Shown here in pieces: positions 37,648-46,069 of a stretch of 64,000 bases of DNA (within the stretch, counting starts at the first letter, position 1; each line of letters starts with the position of its first letter). The stretch comes from Clostridium sp. CAG:710. GTDB taxonomy: Bacteria > Bacillota_I > Bacilli_A > RF39 > UBA660. The stretch is taken from NCBI GenBank assembly GCA_000432595.1, contig HF996865.1:1-64000 (forward strand). The letters run 5' to 3'. Both the position numbers and the translations under genes were made by a program. A model generated the notes under the pieces. That model was not told where the DNA came from and made no database searches. It saw only the letters and a program-made list of their open reading frames with translations.

Positions 37648-38346
37648 TTACTCAGAAGATAATGCATCTGCAATCTTCAAATCAGTAATATTAGTAATTT
37701 TAATATTATAAGATTCCCCATTTACTATTGCTACTTTATATCCTTTTATAGAAAATATTTTACAAGCATCAGTTAAAATGTCTTTCTCTTCAGATGTAAG
37801 AGAATTATATAAATTAATAAGTTCTTCTATATTAAAACTTTGTGGTGTTTGTCCTTGATACATAAATGCTCTATTTGGAATATTTGATATTACTTTTCCA
37901 TCAAGACTTTCAACAATAGTATCAGTAGCTGGAATAACAGTATCAACCGCACTACTTTCTTCCAATGCCTTAATATTATCACTTATAATTCTTTCAGTAA
38001 CAAAAGGTCTAACTGCATCATGTGTAATTATCTTATCATCACTACTTAAGCCATATTTTTCACTAATAAACTTACACCCATTCATTATTGTTTCGTTCCT
38101 TGTAGATCCTCCTACAACAATATCAATATCAGTATCTGGTAAATATTCAGCAATTAAAACCTCTGTATATGATACCCATTCTTTAGGACAACAAACAAGT
38201 ATTTTATCGATCTCACTACTTTTTAAGAATTGTTCAATTGTATGTATAAGTATTGGCTTATTCTTAAGCATTAAAAATTGTTTAGGTCTCTCGGTCTTAC
38301 CCATTCTAGTACCTTTTCCACCAGCTAATATTTCTGCATATATCAT
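37648..38346 (-). CDS. tarI: Ribitol-5-phosphate cytidylyltransferase TarI
   Basis: TarI makes CDP-ribitol from ribitol 5-phosphate and CTP for wall teichoic acid. The 232-residue protein has the nucleotidyltransferase loop EILAGGKGTRMGKTERPKQF (4-23), THDAVRPFVTERI, IPNRAFMYQGQTPQSFN and ILTDACKIFSIKG. The YQGQTPQ and DACKIF segments fit TarI better than the related IspD. The ATG at 38346 is used because GGAGTGA lies before it; a longer frame overlapping the upstream gene is unlikely. The usual partner TarJ (ribulose-phosphate reductase) is absent from the window, and no other gene here supplies it. Confidence 0.88.
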   Translation of the reverse strand: MIYAEILAGGKGTRMGKTERPKQFLMLKNKPILIHTIEQFLKSSEIDKILVCCPKEWVSYTEVLIAEYLPDTDIDIVVGGSTRNETIMNGCKFISEKYGLSSDDKIITHDAVRPFVTERIISDNIKALEESSAVDTVIPATDTIVESLDGKVISNIPNRAFMYQGQTPQSFNIEELINLYNSLTSEEKDILTDACKIFSIKGYKVAIVNGESYNIKITNITDLKIADALSSE

Positions 38347-38350
38347 AAAA

Positions 38351-39520
38351 TCACTCCTTATCTTTAAAAATAAATTCATATGTTTTCTTGGTAGAATTTC
38401 CATCACAAGATGACATAAATTTATCCTTAAACTTTTTTCTTTCTTTTCTCTTCATTTTTGCTTCCTTAATGGAAGTGGCTAACTCTAAAGAATTCTTCGC
38501 AACGCTTCCATATACATAATCATTAAAAGGATAATATAATCCTCTATCATTCTCATATTCTTCCAAATCATAAGTAAAATATACAACTGGCTTATCAAGA
38601 AGGACATAATCAAATATAACAGATGAATAATCAGTAACTAAAATATCACTAACAATAAGTAAATCATTTATATCCCTATATTTAGATAAATCCCAATAAA
38701 AATCACCATATTTACTAAAGTCATATCTTTCTAATATATTTAGTTGCATATTATTATAAATTGCTGGATGCCATTTAAACACAAATACATAATCTTTAGA
38801 AAGCTTTTTATATAATAAATCTAAATCTAATTTATCAAATTCATAATTTGCAACCTTAAGGTTAGTTCCTCTATAAGTAGGCGCAAAAAGAATAATTCTT
38901 TTGCCTTTTAATTCAGGATATTCCTTATAAAATTTAGTTTTAACTTTTTTAATATAATCTTGATCAAAGAAACAGTCACATCTAGGAAAACCAGTCGCAG
39001 ATACAACTCCCTTCTTTTTCATACCAAAACCTTCTTCAAAACACCATTTGATTGAAGGAGAAGTTACTATTGCCTTAGTATAATTTCTATGTGATGCATA
39101 TTTAGAGAACATTCCACTTTTTTTATCTGGTCTACTATAGCCCATTTTTTTAAATGCTCCAGGTCCATGCCAAAGTTGAACAATTTCTTGATTCTTTCTA
39201 GGTATCATCATAGAAATACTATTAGAAAAGTCATCAAGTAAAATATATTTAGAAGTAGATAAAAGCTTAATTAGCTTTAACTTTTCACCTATACTTCTTT
39301 TTACTCTTCTATCTGCTTTAAGTGAGACAATTTTTTTATAATAATCAGAATCAAGATAATCATACATCACTTTCAAATTTCCACCTAAAGTATCTCTAAC
39401 ATCAGATAAAAAAAGAACCTGATTAGATTTTAACCTATGAGTTATATTAAAATATATATTAATACAATGTATTACAAAAATTTCAAAAATCTTTTTTACC
39501 TTTCCAAATATCTTCATCAT
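38351..39520 (-). CDS. TagF-like CDP-alditol phosphotransferase family protein (4 of 4)
   Basis: The 389-residue protein has LWHGPGAFKKMGYSRPDKKSG near 125, FAPTYRGTNLK near 215, KWHPAIYNN near 245, and TDYSSVIFDYVLLDKPVVYF near 295. These match TarL/TagF-type transferases; the substrate is likely the CDP-ribitol made by TarI, encoded four bases downstream. GAGGTAG precedes the ATG at 39520. The gene heads the locus on this strand; upstream is the yebC terminator. Confidence 0.85.
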   Translation of the reverse strand: MMKIFGKVKKIFEIFVIHCINIYFNITHRLKSNQVLFLSDVRDTLGGNLKVMYDYLDSDYYKKIVSLKADRRVKRSIGEKLKLIKLLSTSKYILLDDFSNSISMMIPRKNQEIVQLWHGPGAFKKMGYSRPDKKSGMFSKYASHRNYTKAIVTSPSIKWCFEEGFGMKKKGVVSATGFPRCDCFFDQDYIKKVKTKFYKEYPELKGKRIILFAPTYRGTNLKVANYEFDKLDLDLLYKKLSKDYVFVFKWHPAIYNNMQLNILERYDFSKYGDFYWDLSKYRDINDLLIVSDILVTDYSSVIFDYVLLDKPVVYFTYDLEEYENDRGLYYPFNDYVYGSVAKNSLELATSIKEAKMKRKERKKFKDKFMSSCDGNSTKKTYEFIFKDKE

Positions 39521-39605
39521 ACACACTACCTCTATGTAATTATATCTTAAAAAGCAATCTTTTTAAAGTGTGTTTACATCTTTTGTCGAAAAAAGTAAAA
39601 AAAAA

Positions 39606-39622
39606 GACTAATTTAATTAGCC
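39606..39622 (-). terminator. Terminator of the yebC gene
   Basis: GACTAATT (39606-39613) and AATTAGCC (39615-39622) form a stem with one G-U pair that overlaps the yebC stop; nine T follow on the minus strand. Confidence 0.65.
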
Positions 39623-40333
39623 TAAATTACTATATACATTTTGAACATCATCTATATCTTCAAGTGTATCAATTAAGTTTTGTACCTTTTCAGTTTGTTC
39701 TTCATCAAGTTCAATTAAGTTACTAGCAACAAATGTAACCTCACTAGTAATAAATTCCTTAACACCTAATTCTTCTAAAGCTTCTTTAACCTTAATGAAA
39801 TCCTCAACTGGAGTATAAATCTCATAGTTATCATCATTAACAACAAAATCAAGTGCTCCATTATCAAGTGCAACCATCATAGCTTCATCTTCATCAACAC
39901 TCTTATCAGTAACAATTACTCCTTTTCTCTCAAATAAATAACTTACTGAACCATCAGTTCCTAAGTTACCCCCACGTTTTGTTAATGTAGATCTAACAAG
40001 CATCGCAGTTCTGTTTCTATTATCAGTTAAACAATCAATCATTAATGCAACTCCACTTGGTCCATATCCTTCATATCTAACTGATTCGTATTCTTCACCA
40101 CCAGCTCCACCTACAGCTTTATCAATAGCCTTTTGAATATTATCCTTAGGCATATTGTTACTTCTAGCCTTTTCAAGTACTGCTCTTAAACCAGGATTAT
40201 CATCAGGATTTCCATTAGTTCCTTTTGCAGCAACATAAATTTCTTTAGCAATTTTTTGAAAAACTTTTCCTCTAGCAGCATCCAATTCACCTTTTTTTCT
40301 ATGAATTGTTGCCCATTTTGAATGTCCACTCAT
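39617..40333 (-). CDS. yebC: YebC/PmpR family protein
   Basis: The 238-residue protein begins MSGHSKWATIHRKKGELDAA, has FQKIAKEIYVAAKGTNGNPDDN, and the internal DNIQKAIDKAVGG and YEGYGPSGVALMIDCLTDN segments of the YebC/TACO1 family. Members bind DNA or help translation of proline-rich stretches; which applies here is not clear. It is a 238-residue, full-length three-domain form. AGGAGAG precedes the ATG. It stands ten bases after the Tad operon's last gene and may be read with it. Confidence 0.95.
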   Translation of the reverse strand: MSGHSKWATIHRKKGELDAARGKVFQKIAKEIYVAAKGTNGNPDDNPGLRAVLEKARSNNMPKDNIQKAIDKAVGGAGGEEYESVRYEGYGPSGVALMIDCLTDNRNRTAMLVRSTLTKRGGNLGTDGSVSYLFERKGVIVTDKSVDEDEAMMVALDNGALDFVVNDDNYEIYTPVEDFIKVKEALEELGVKEFITSEVTFVASNLIELDEEQTEKVQNLIDTLEDIDDVQNVYSNLG

Positions 40334-40343
40334 AAATACTCTC

Positions 40344-41048
40344 CTAACTTAAATAATCAATTATTACTGGTGATAATATTAATAGTAACAATAATGGTAT
40401 AAAGAATATAACTGATACAACAGAAACCTTTAAAGGAATCTTATTAATTCTTGCCTTTGTTCTCATTATTTGTCTATCTCTTATATAATCTATTTGATTA
40501 TACATAGTCTCAATAATACTATTACCGAAAATATTAGACTGAGAAATATTAAGAATAATATTATTTATAGTATCAGAAGGTATTCTAGTCTTTAAACTAT
40601 CAAGTGCTTCATTAAGACTTTTACCATACTTTACTTCATCAAGTGCCCTCTTAAATTCATCAGATAACTCAGAGTCTATATTCCTAGCAGTTATCTCAAG
40701 TGCTGTTTTTAAATTTCTTCCTGTCTCAAGCGATAATGTTAATACTTCAAAAAAGTACATTGCCTCATTATCTAGTTTTTCTGCCCTTTTCTCGACTTTT
40801 TTATCAATTACGAACCTAGGAAGTATCAAAAAATATAAGAATGTAGCAATTGGTGCAATAATATACCCGTATTTCAGAAAATATAATAGCACAAAAAATA
40901 GTAAAATGGAAGAAACTAATCTCACATTAAGAAAAATAATTGCACTATAACTATCTTTATATCCCAAAAGATCAATTTTCTTTTGATATTTATTAACAGT
41001 ATCTTCAGAATAGATTTTATAAGCCATACTATATTTTTTCTTTTTCAT
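40344..41048 (-). CDS. Tad pilus assembly platform protein TadC-like (type II secretion F domain)
   Basis: The 234-residue membrane protein has the GspF fold: an N-terminal hydrophobic pair near 50-80, a cytoplasmic helical domain (DNEAMYFFEVLTLSLETGRNLKTALEIT, LSDEFKRALDEVKYGKSLNEALDSLKTRI) and C-terminal membrane segments (LKVSVVSVIFFIPLLLLLILSPVIIDYL). Such proteins form the inner-membrane platform on which the Flp pilus is assembled. It is the second of two adjacent platform genes, separated by only four bases, as tadB and tadC are in Tad loci. Confidence 0.85.
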   Translation of the reverse strand: MKKKKYSMAYKIYSEDTVNKYQKKIDLLGYKDSYSAIIFLNVRLVSSILLFFVLLYFLKYGYIIAPIATFLYFLILPRFVIDKKVEKRAEKLDNEAMYFFEVLTLSLETGRNLKTALEITARNIDSELSDEFKRALDEVKYGKSLNEALDSLKTRIPSDTINNIILNISQSNIFGNSIIETMYNQIDYIRDRQIMRTKARINKIPLKVSVVSVIFFIPLLLLLILSPVIIDYLS

Positions 41049-41052
41049 AAAA

Positions 41053-42063
41053 TCATCCCTTCATTTCTACAATTCTCTTTATTATAATTATATATGAAAT
41101 ATATATAAAAAGTATTATTAACAATATACACATACCAATAGTAGTATTAAAAAGTGGTTTAAAATAATTTGGATTCAATAAAAGTATAATTCCTGATAAT
41201 AATGGAGGAATTGCTACTAATATTTTATAAATTGCCTTAGCAGATGAAGCAAGTGCTCCCAATTCTTCTTTTAATTTCTTTCTAGTAAATGCATTTCTTT
41301 CAACGGAAGCAAATACTTGTACTATATTACCACCAGTTTTATTTAAAACAGATAAAGAAGTAGTAATATATTTTGCTTCTTCAGTATTAACTCTTCTAGA
41401 GAACCTTTCAAATACCATATCCATATCAAGTCCAAAACTTATATCTATATACATTTTTCTAAATTCATCAGATATAGGTCCTTCCAATTCATCAGATACC
41501 ATATATATGGCTTGCATAATACTAAGTCCTGATTTAAATGAATTGTTCATAATTATTATAGCTTTAAGCATATCTTTCTCTATCTGGAGTTTTCTATATT
41601 TTTCACGAGATTTCCAGAATATATCAGGTACAAAGAATCCAATAAGGAAAACTGTAAGTAATTGCATAAATGTAATAGCACTATACCTAAACACATCAGA
41701 TAATATAATTATTAAAATACAAATAAATCCCCAGATAAACTTACTAGATACATAGTCCATACTACTTTCTCTAATAATTTTAGATTTATCTAAATATTTA
41801 TTATATTTCTTACTGTATTTTCTTAAAAATTCACTTTTAGATAATACAGTAGATAATTTTTTTCTAAATGAATAATACCATTTCTTAATTTTATCTAGAA
41901 AGGGTTTTTCATCATTATTTAATGGATCTATACAAAATCTTTTATATCTTTTTTCAAGAGTTGTAGCTCTATTTAACCTTAAGAACCATATTACAATGCA
42001 TAACAGCATTAATATAATAACAATCTGGATAATAAATAAATTAAAATTAAACTGTGTCTGCAT
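41053..42063 (-). CDS. Tad pilus assembly platform protein TadB-like
   Basis: The 336-residue protein has an N-terminal membrane segment, a cytoplasmic basic region, two central segments, the GspF-type domain (MLKAIIIMNNSFKSGLSIMQAIYMVSDELEGPISDEFRKMYIDI, SLSVLNKTGGNIVQVFASVERNAFTRKKLKEEL) and two closing segments. It pairs with TadC to form the assembly platform. AGGAGGGTGTACA precedes the ATG. It follows the CpaF gene by 11 bases. Confidence 0.88.
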   Translation of the reverse strand: MQTQFNFNLFIIQIVIILMLLCIVIWFLRLNRATTLEKRYKRFCIDPLNNDEKPFLDKIKKWYYSFRKKLSTVLSKSEFLRKYSKKYNKYLDKSKIIRESSMDYVSSKFIWGFICILIIILSDVFRYSAITFMQLLTVFLIGFFVPDIFWKSREKYRKLQIEKDMLKAIIIMNNSFKSGLSIMQAIYMVSDELEGPISDEFRKMYIDISFGLDMDMVFERFSRRVNTEEAKYITTSLSVLNKTGGNIVQVFASVERNAFTRKKLKEELGALASSAKAIYKILVAIPPLLSGIILLLNPNYFKPLFNTTIGMCILLIILFIYISYIIIIKRIVEMKG

Positions 42064-42074
42064 TGTACACCCTC

Positions 42075-43466
42075 CTATTTATCTTTTTTAGCTTTTGCTT
42101 TTTTCTTTTCTATTTCCTTTAAGTGTTCTGAAACTTCATTAAAAATATCATCAACACTATCTATACCACGGTTTTTAATTTTCTTATAAACTTTAGGAAT
42201 ATAGCTGTATAAAACAAATTCTCCATCAACTTCGCCATTTTCAGTAAGACCATTTTGGTTAAACGCAAATATTTCTTTTAATATTATATTCTCACCATCA
42301 AATCCTACTATTTCAGAAATTGAAGTAACTTTTCTTCTACCATCAGATAATCTTTCAACGTTTACAACAAGATCAAGTGCTTTATCAATATATCCTCTTA
42401 TAGCCTTAAGAGGGATATCCATTTCACTCATAAGAATCATTGTCTCTAATCTATTTAATGCATCTGAAGGCGAATTAGCATGAAGTGTAGTAAGTGAACC
42501 ATCATGTCCTGTATTCATAGCCTGAAGCATATCAAAAGCTTCTTTACCACGAACCTCACCTACTATAATTCTATCAGGTCTCATACGTAGTGAGTTTCTA
42601 ACCAAATCCCTAATTGTTACCTCACCATCATTATCATAATTAACATTTCTTGTTTCTAGTGATATAACATGTTGTTGTTTTAGTCTTAATTCAACAGCAT
42701 CCTCTATAGTAATAATTCTCTCATTTGAACCAATAAAGTTAGATAGAATATTAAGAAGTGTTGTTTTACCACTACCAGTACCACCACAAACTATAATATT
42801 TAATTTAGCTTCAACACATGCTTGTAAGAATCTTGCCATATAAGGAGTAAGGGTACCATTGCCAATTAATGTTTCTATATTATCCATACTCTTTTTAAAT
42901 TTACGAATAGTAAGAACAGGGCCCTTTACAGCTAAAGGCGGAATTATCGCGTTAATTCTAGAGCCATCAGGTAAATGTGAATCCACCATAGGATTAGAAG
43001 AATCTATTGTTCTACCAAGTGGTTGTACTATTCTTTGGATAGTACGAATTATATGCTCATCATTTATAAATGATATAGTTTCATCTCTTAAAAGTTGTCC
43101 ATCAACCTCAATATATATTTCATTTGGACTATTAACCATTATTTCAGTAACACTATCATCATCTAAAAGCTCAGTTATAGGTCCATAACCATTTATTTCG
43201 TTTTCAATCAAATTGAATAAGTGATTTCTCTCTAAGTTAGATAAATCATAACCTTCAGTAATTATATCTATCTCTTCATTAATATATTGAGTAAGAAGCT
43301 TATCATCAGGTATTTGATTATCTATTAACTCTTGAATTATAGTATCTCTAAATTTATCAAGAAGCTTTTTATCTTTAAATACATCATAATCATTTTGATT
43401 TTCTTGTATAGTTATATCATTATCATAATCAATTTGGAACTCATCAAACCAGTTATTTTTCTTCAT
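42075..43466 (-). CDS. cpaF: CpaF/TadA pilus assembly ATPase
   Basis: The motor that energises Flp/Tad pilus assembly. The 463-residue protein has the conserved NGYGPITELLDDDSVTEIMVNSPNEIYIE domain, Walker A CGGTGSGKTTLLN, the Asp box RIITIEDAVELRL, and LVRNSLRMRPDRIIVGEVRGKEAFDMLQAMNTGHDGSLTTLHANS with the His boxes. It ends in an acidic/Lys-rich tail (KKKAKAKKDK). AAGGAGGAG before the ATG sits inside the CpaE-like gene; the two overlap by 14 bases, so they are coupled. Confidence 0.95.
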   Translation of the reverse strand: MKKNNWFDEFQIDYDNDITIQENQNDYDVFKDKKLLDKFRDTIIQELIDNQIPDDKLLTQYINEEIDIITEGYDLSNLERNHLFNLIENEINGYGPITELLDDDSVTEIMVNSPNEIYIEVDGQLLRDETISFINDEHIIRTIQRIVQPLGRTIDSSNPMVDSHLPDGSRINAIIPPLAVKGPVLTIRKFKKSMDNIETLIGNGTLTPYMARFLQACVEAKLNIIVCGGTGSGKTTLLNILSNFIGSNERIITIEDAVELRLKQQHVISLETRNVNYDNDGEVTIRDLVRNSLRMRPDRIIVGEVRGKEAFDMLQAMNTGHDGSLTTLHANSPSDALNRLETMILMSEMDIPLKAIRGYIDKALDLVVNVERLSDGRRKVTSISEIVGFDGENIILKEIFAFNQNGLTENGEVDGEFVLYSYIPKVYKKIKNRGIDSVDDIFNEVSEHLKEIEKKKAKAKKDK

Positions 43467-44250
43467 TTCTTAACTCCTCCTTTTTGCTAACCTCTAACAA
43501 TTTAAGAGCAAGTTTTTCTACCTCAGCGTAACCCTTTCTTGATGTCGATTTTAATCTTAATAACGTTTTAAGCAAAGTACCATCAACAACATAAGAGTCA
43601 TAATTTTTAATATAAAGTGAAGCTGGTATAACATAATCAATATTTGCTTTTATTACACCTTTTATATCATAGTTAGAAAAATAGTTCTTTCTATTATCAA
43701 AAGCATTATTTAAAGCAAGAACCAAATTATCTACTCCAATATTCTTACATATTGATATAAATGTTTTAGTACCCTTAAGATCAAGTGCATCATTTGTAAA
43801 TACATTAAGAATTCTATCAGAATATTCAAAGGCAATCATATTATGCATATCAAGTATATGATTAGTATCTATTAGTATAACATCATAATAACTGCTTAAT
43901 GTATTAAGTAAAACTTCTATGCAGTTCTTATCTATCTTACTAGCTTGCCTTGGATCCTTAGGAGAAGCAAGTATATCAATATGATCATCATAATGACATA
44001 AATATTCTCCGTTTGTTATACCTTTAAATCTATTGTTTGCAATATCATCAGAAACATTATAAATGCTATATTTAACATTAGCATTTAATGAAAATGCAAT
44101 ACTTCCCGCATATAAATCTAAATCAAGTAATAACACCTTTTTGCCAAGATTTTCATATATTGCAGCTAATAAAAGTGTAGTAGCAGTTTTACCTACTCCA
44201 CCCTTCATAGAAGTAATTGTAATTATTCTACCTCTTTTAGTCTTTGCCAT
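43453..44250 (-). CDS. CpaE/TadZ-like ParA-type ATPase of the Tad operon
   Basis: The 265-residue protein has the deviant Walker A SMKGGVGKTATT near 15, the DLDLYAG Walker A' region, LIDTNHILD in place of a strict DxD, and the ParA-like C-terminal half. In Tad loci this protein positions the assembly machinery at the cell pole. It lacks the N-terminal receiver-like domain of classical CpaE. It starts 18 bases after the TadE-like pseudopilin and overlaps cpaF. Confidence 0.85.
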   Translation of the reverse strand: MAKTKRGRIITITSMKGGVGKTATTLLLAAIYENLGKKVLLLDLDLYAGSIAFSLNANVKYSIYNVSDDIANNRFKGITNGEYLCHYDDHIDILASPKDPRQASKIDKNCIEVLLNTLSSYYDVILIDTNHILDMHNMIAFEYSDRILNVFTNDALDLKGTKTFISICKNIGVDNLVLALNNAFDNRKNYFSNYDIKGVIKANIDYVIPASLYIKNYDSYVVDGTLLKTLLRLKSTSRKGYAEVEKLALKLLEVSKKEELRNEEK

Positions 44251-44267
44251 TTTATCACACTCTTTCG

Positions 44268-44591
44268 TTATTTTTCTGTATAAACTCTAACATCATAATA
44301 ATCTCTACCAACTATTTTCCCAAATATACTCTTTACTTTTTTCGAAAGTTCTATCTTATATTTTCCATCAGATTCAGTAATATTAATATTTATATTTTCA
44401 TCGTTTTTTCTTATTACGTTTCTAACTCCATCTATATCTTTTTCTGTATTAACAGCAGTATTTGCTAGATTTTGAATTCTATTCTTTTCGTAATTAGCAT
44501 TAACTGTATCGTATACATATGCAGAAAACAAAATCAAAAGTGGTAAAAATAATACAAACACTACTATAGTTTGTCCTCTATTGTTTTTCAT
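44268..44591 (-). CDS. TadE/TadF-like pseudopilin (second)
   Basis: The 107-residue protein begins MKNNRGQTIVVFVLFLPLLILFSAYV, a short basic start followed by a hydrophobic helix with the RGQ of pilin-like prepeptides, then a soluble part of about 80 residues. This is the pseudopilin profile of TadE/TadF. The ATG at 44591 is chosen; a longer upstream reading is unlikely because it runs through the end of the previous pseudopilin gene, which it overlaps by 14 bases. Confidence 0.7.
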   Translation of the reverse strand: MKNNRGQTIVVFVLFLPLLILFSAYVYDTVNANYEKNRIQNLANTAVNTEKDIDGVRNVIRKNDENININITESDGKYKIELSKKVKSIFGKIVGRDYYDVRVYTEK

Positions 44592-44964
44592 ATAGAACCA
44601 CTCTTTCAACACTAGTCTTATGAGGAGAACCAAGTATTAGATTTAAGCCAGGAGTTATAACCTTAACATCAGAAGTAAGTCTTATCCTCATATAATTGCT
44701 TTCACTATCAAGTATAATTTCAGCTTTTATATCGTCTTTTCCATCTTCATTAACGGCTTTTTTAACATTTTCATATAAGTCTGATCCATCAACAGTATTC
44801 TTAGCAGCCTCATATGCTTCATTTATTTTGTTTTCAAGTTCACTTTTTCTAATTAGTATTGTTCCAAAATCAATTATTGAAAATAACAGCATAATAAGAA
44901 TTGGTAATACTAATACGAATTCTATTAAAGCTTGTGCACGTTTATTTGTAATAAGCTTTTGCAT
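44578..44964 (-). CDS. TadE-like pseudopilin
   Basis: The 128-residue protein has the TadE-type start NKRAQALIEFVLVLPILIML: a positive N-terminus, a glutamate within the first part of the helix and a long hydrophobic segment, followed by ISELEN-like amphipathic helix (IRKSELENKINEAYEAAKN) and a beta-rich end. It heads the Tad genes in the window. No Flp pilin, CpaB or prepilin peptidase gene is found beside it, so those must be elsewhere. Confidence 0.82.
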   Translation of the reverse strand: MQKLITNKRAQALIEFVLVLPILIMLLFSIIDFGTILIRKSELENKINEAYEAAKNTVDGSDLYENVKKAVNEDGKDDIKAEIILDSESNYMRIRLTSDVKVITPGLNLILGSPHKTSVERVVLYEKQ

Positions 44965-45016
44965 CTTACCATCCCCTATTATCTATCATAACTAATTATA
45001 ACATAGCACTAAAAAA

Positions 45017-45053
45017 AATAGAATACCTAAATCTTACTTTTAAGTACTCTATT
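45017..45053 (-). terminator. Terminator of the 45099 hydrolase gene
   Basis: AATAGAATAC (45017-45026) and GTACTCTATT (45044-45053) form a 10-bp stem with one G-U pair; eight T follow on the minus strand. Confidence 0.75.
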
Positions 45054-45098
45054 TAATATTATGTTGGTTTAAATTTGTATTTCCTCAGCTAGCAAAAC

Positions 45099-45848
45099 TT
45101 AATTATTTAAAATAAATTCAACAACATCATTATCAAATCCGTATAATTCGTGTTTACCACCCTTTATTATTTTATAAAGCAAATTATTTTTATTGCTAAA
45201 ATCTTTAATATCATTTACCAAAACAGTTGTATCCGCATCACCTTGAATAATAAATACATTGTTAAATTTAGTATTTTTTATAAATTTATCACCATTTTTA
45301 AATTCTTCATAAGCACCTCTAAATATTTTAATATTTTTATATAAGGATATAAAATCATTGTTATTAAAGTAATCTATATCTAAATTTCCAACTTTCTTTT
45401 CCATGATTTCACAAAAATTAATTGCAGGACACATTAAATATATCTTATTAATATTATTTATTATATCATTATAAGCATTTAATAAAACAAAACCACCATA
45501 ACTGCATCCAAGCAAATAAATATTACAATTTTCATGAACTGTTTTAATATATTCAATTGTTTCTTTAACATATTGAATACAATTACTCAGATTAAAATTC
45601 TCAAAAGAAGTATTATCTTGCCCATGTCCTATTAAATCTAAACTATAAACATTATAATTATTATCTAATAGTTTATTATAAAATCTAGTAACCCAATTCT
45701 TATTGCTTCCTAATCCATGTACATATAAAATGATATCTTTGTTATTTACATCTCCAATAGCCCTAAATATATGAATCCTATCATTAATAACAAAATCACA
45801 CTCAACTCTTATATCCTTTTTTGCAATTTCAAATAATTCTTCTATCAT
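45099..45848 (-). CDS. Alpha/beta hydrolase (lysophospholipase-like)
   Basis: The 249-residue protein has the usual set: oxyanion HGLGSNKNW near 52-60, DLIGHGQDNTSFENF near 82, nucleophile GCSYGGFVLL near 115, acid near GDADTTV, and the catalytic histidine in KGGKHELYGF. The pattern is that of general serine hydrolases; the substrate is unknown. The ATG at 45848 is chosen since GAGGGTGATAACT lies before it, giving MIEELFEIAKKD. It is bounded by its own terminator, so it may form a single unit with the genes around 46-47 kb. Confidence 0.8.
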   Translation of the reverse strand: MIEELFEIAKKDIRVECDFVINDRIHIFRAIGDVNNKDIILYVHGLGSNKNWVTRFYNKLLDNNYNVYSLDLIGHGQDNTSFENFNLSNCIQYVKETIEYIKTVHENCNIYLLGCSYGGFVLLNAYNDIINNINKIYLMCPAINFCEIMEKKVGNLDIDYFNNNDFISLYKNIKIFRGAYEEFKNGDKFIKNTKFNNVFIIQGDADTTVLVNDIKDFSNKNNLLYKIIKGGKHELYGFDNDVVEFILNN

Positions 45849-45952
45849 AGTTATCACCCTCTTACTAATGTTTATAAAAAAACTCCTTAGCAAGATACTC
45901 CTATTATTTAATTTACCATAAAGTCATTCATAATCATAGATTTTTTGGCTTT

Positions 45953-46069
45953 TCATAAAAACATTTCGAAATTATAATAATTATTTATCTGTTCTGTAAA
46001 AACATCTCTAGCATTTTCATTATCACTAAATATAACATTAAGTCTTTCAGTATAATCTTCTCTATTCAT
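45953..46069 (-). CDS. Small ORF overlapping the kinase stop, 38 residues
   Basis: Begins at the ATG at 46069 and overlaps the end of the P-loop kinase gene by eight bases, with AGGAT just before. It encodes MNREDYTERLNVIFSDNENA and then an acidic, aromatic end (RDVFTEQINNYYNFEMFL). The composition and overlap suggest a coupled small protein. It could be a partner or an inhibitor of the kinase, or a decayed longer gene. It has no Cys and no membrane segment. Confidence 0.4.
   Translation of the reverse strand: MNREDYTERLNVIFSDNENARDVFTEQINNYYNFEMFL

Noticed and set aside
37648..38346. Annotation as IspD (MEP cytidylyltransferase)
   Set aside because: YQGQTPQSF, TDACKIF and the wall-polymer neighbours fit TarI better; IspD is not excluded without a search.
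42859..43188. Plus-strand frame antisense to cpaF
   Set aside because: cpaF is strongly supported by its motifs; the antisense frame has no start context.
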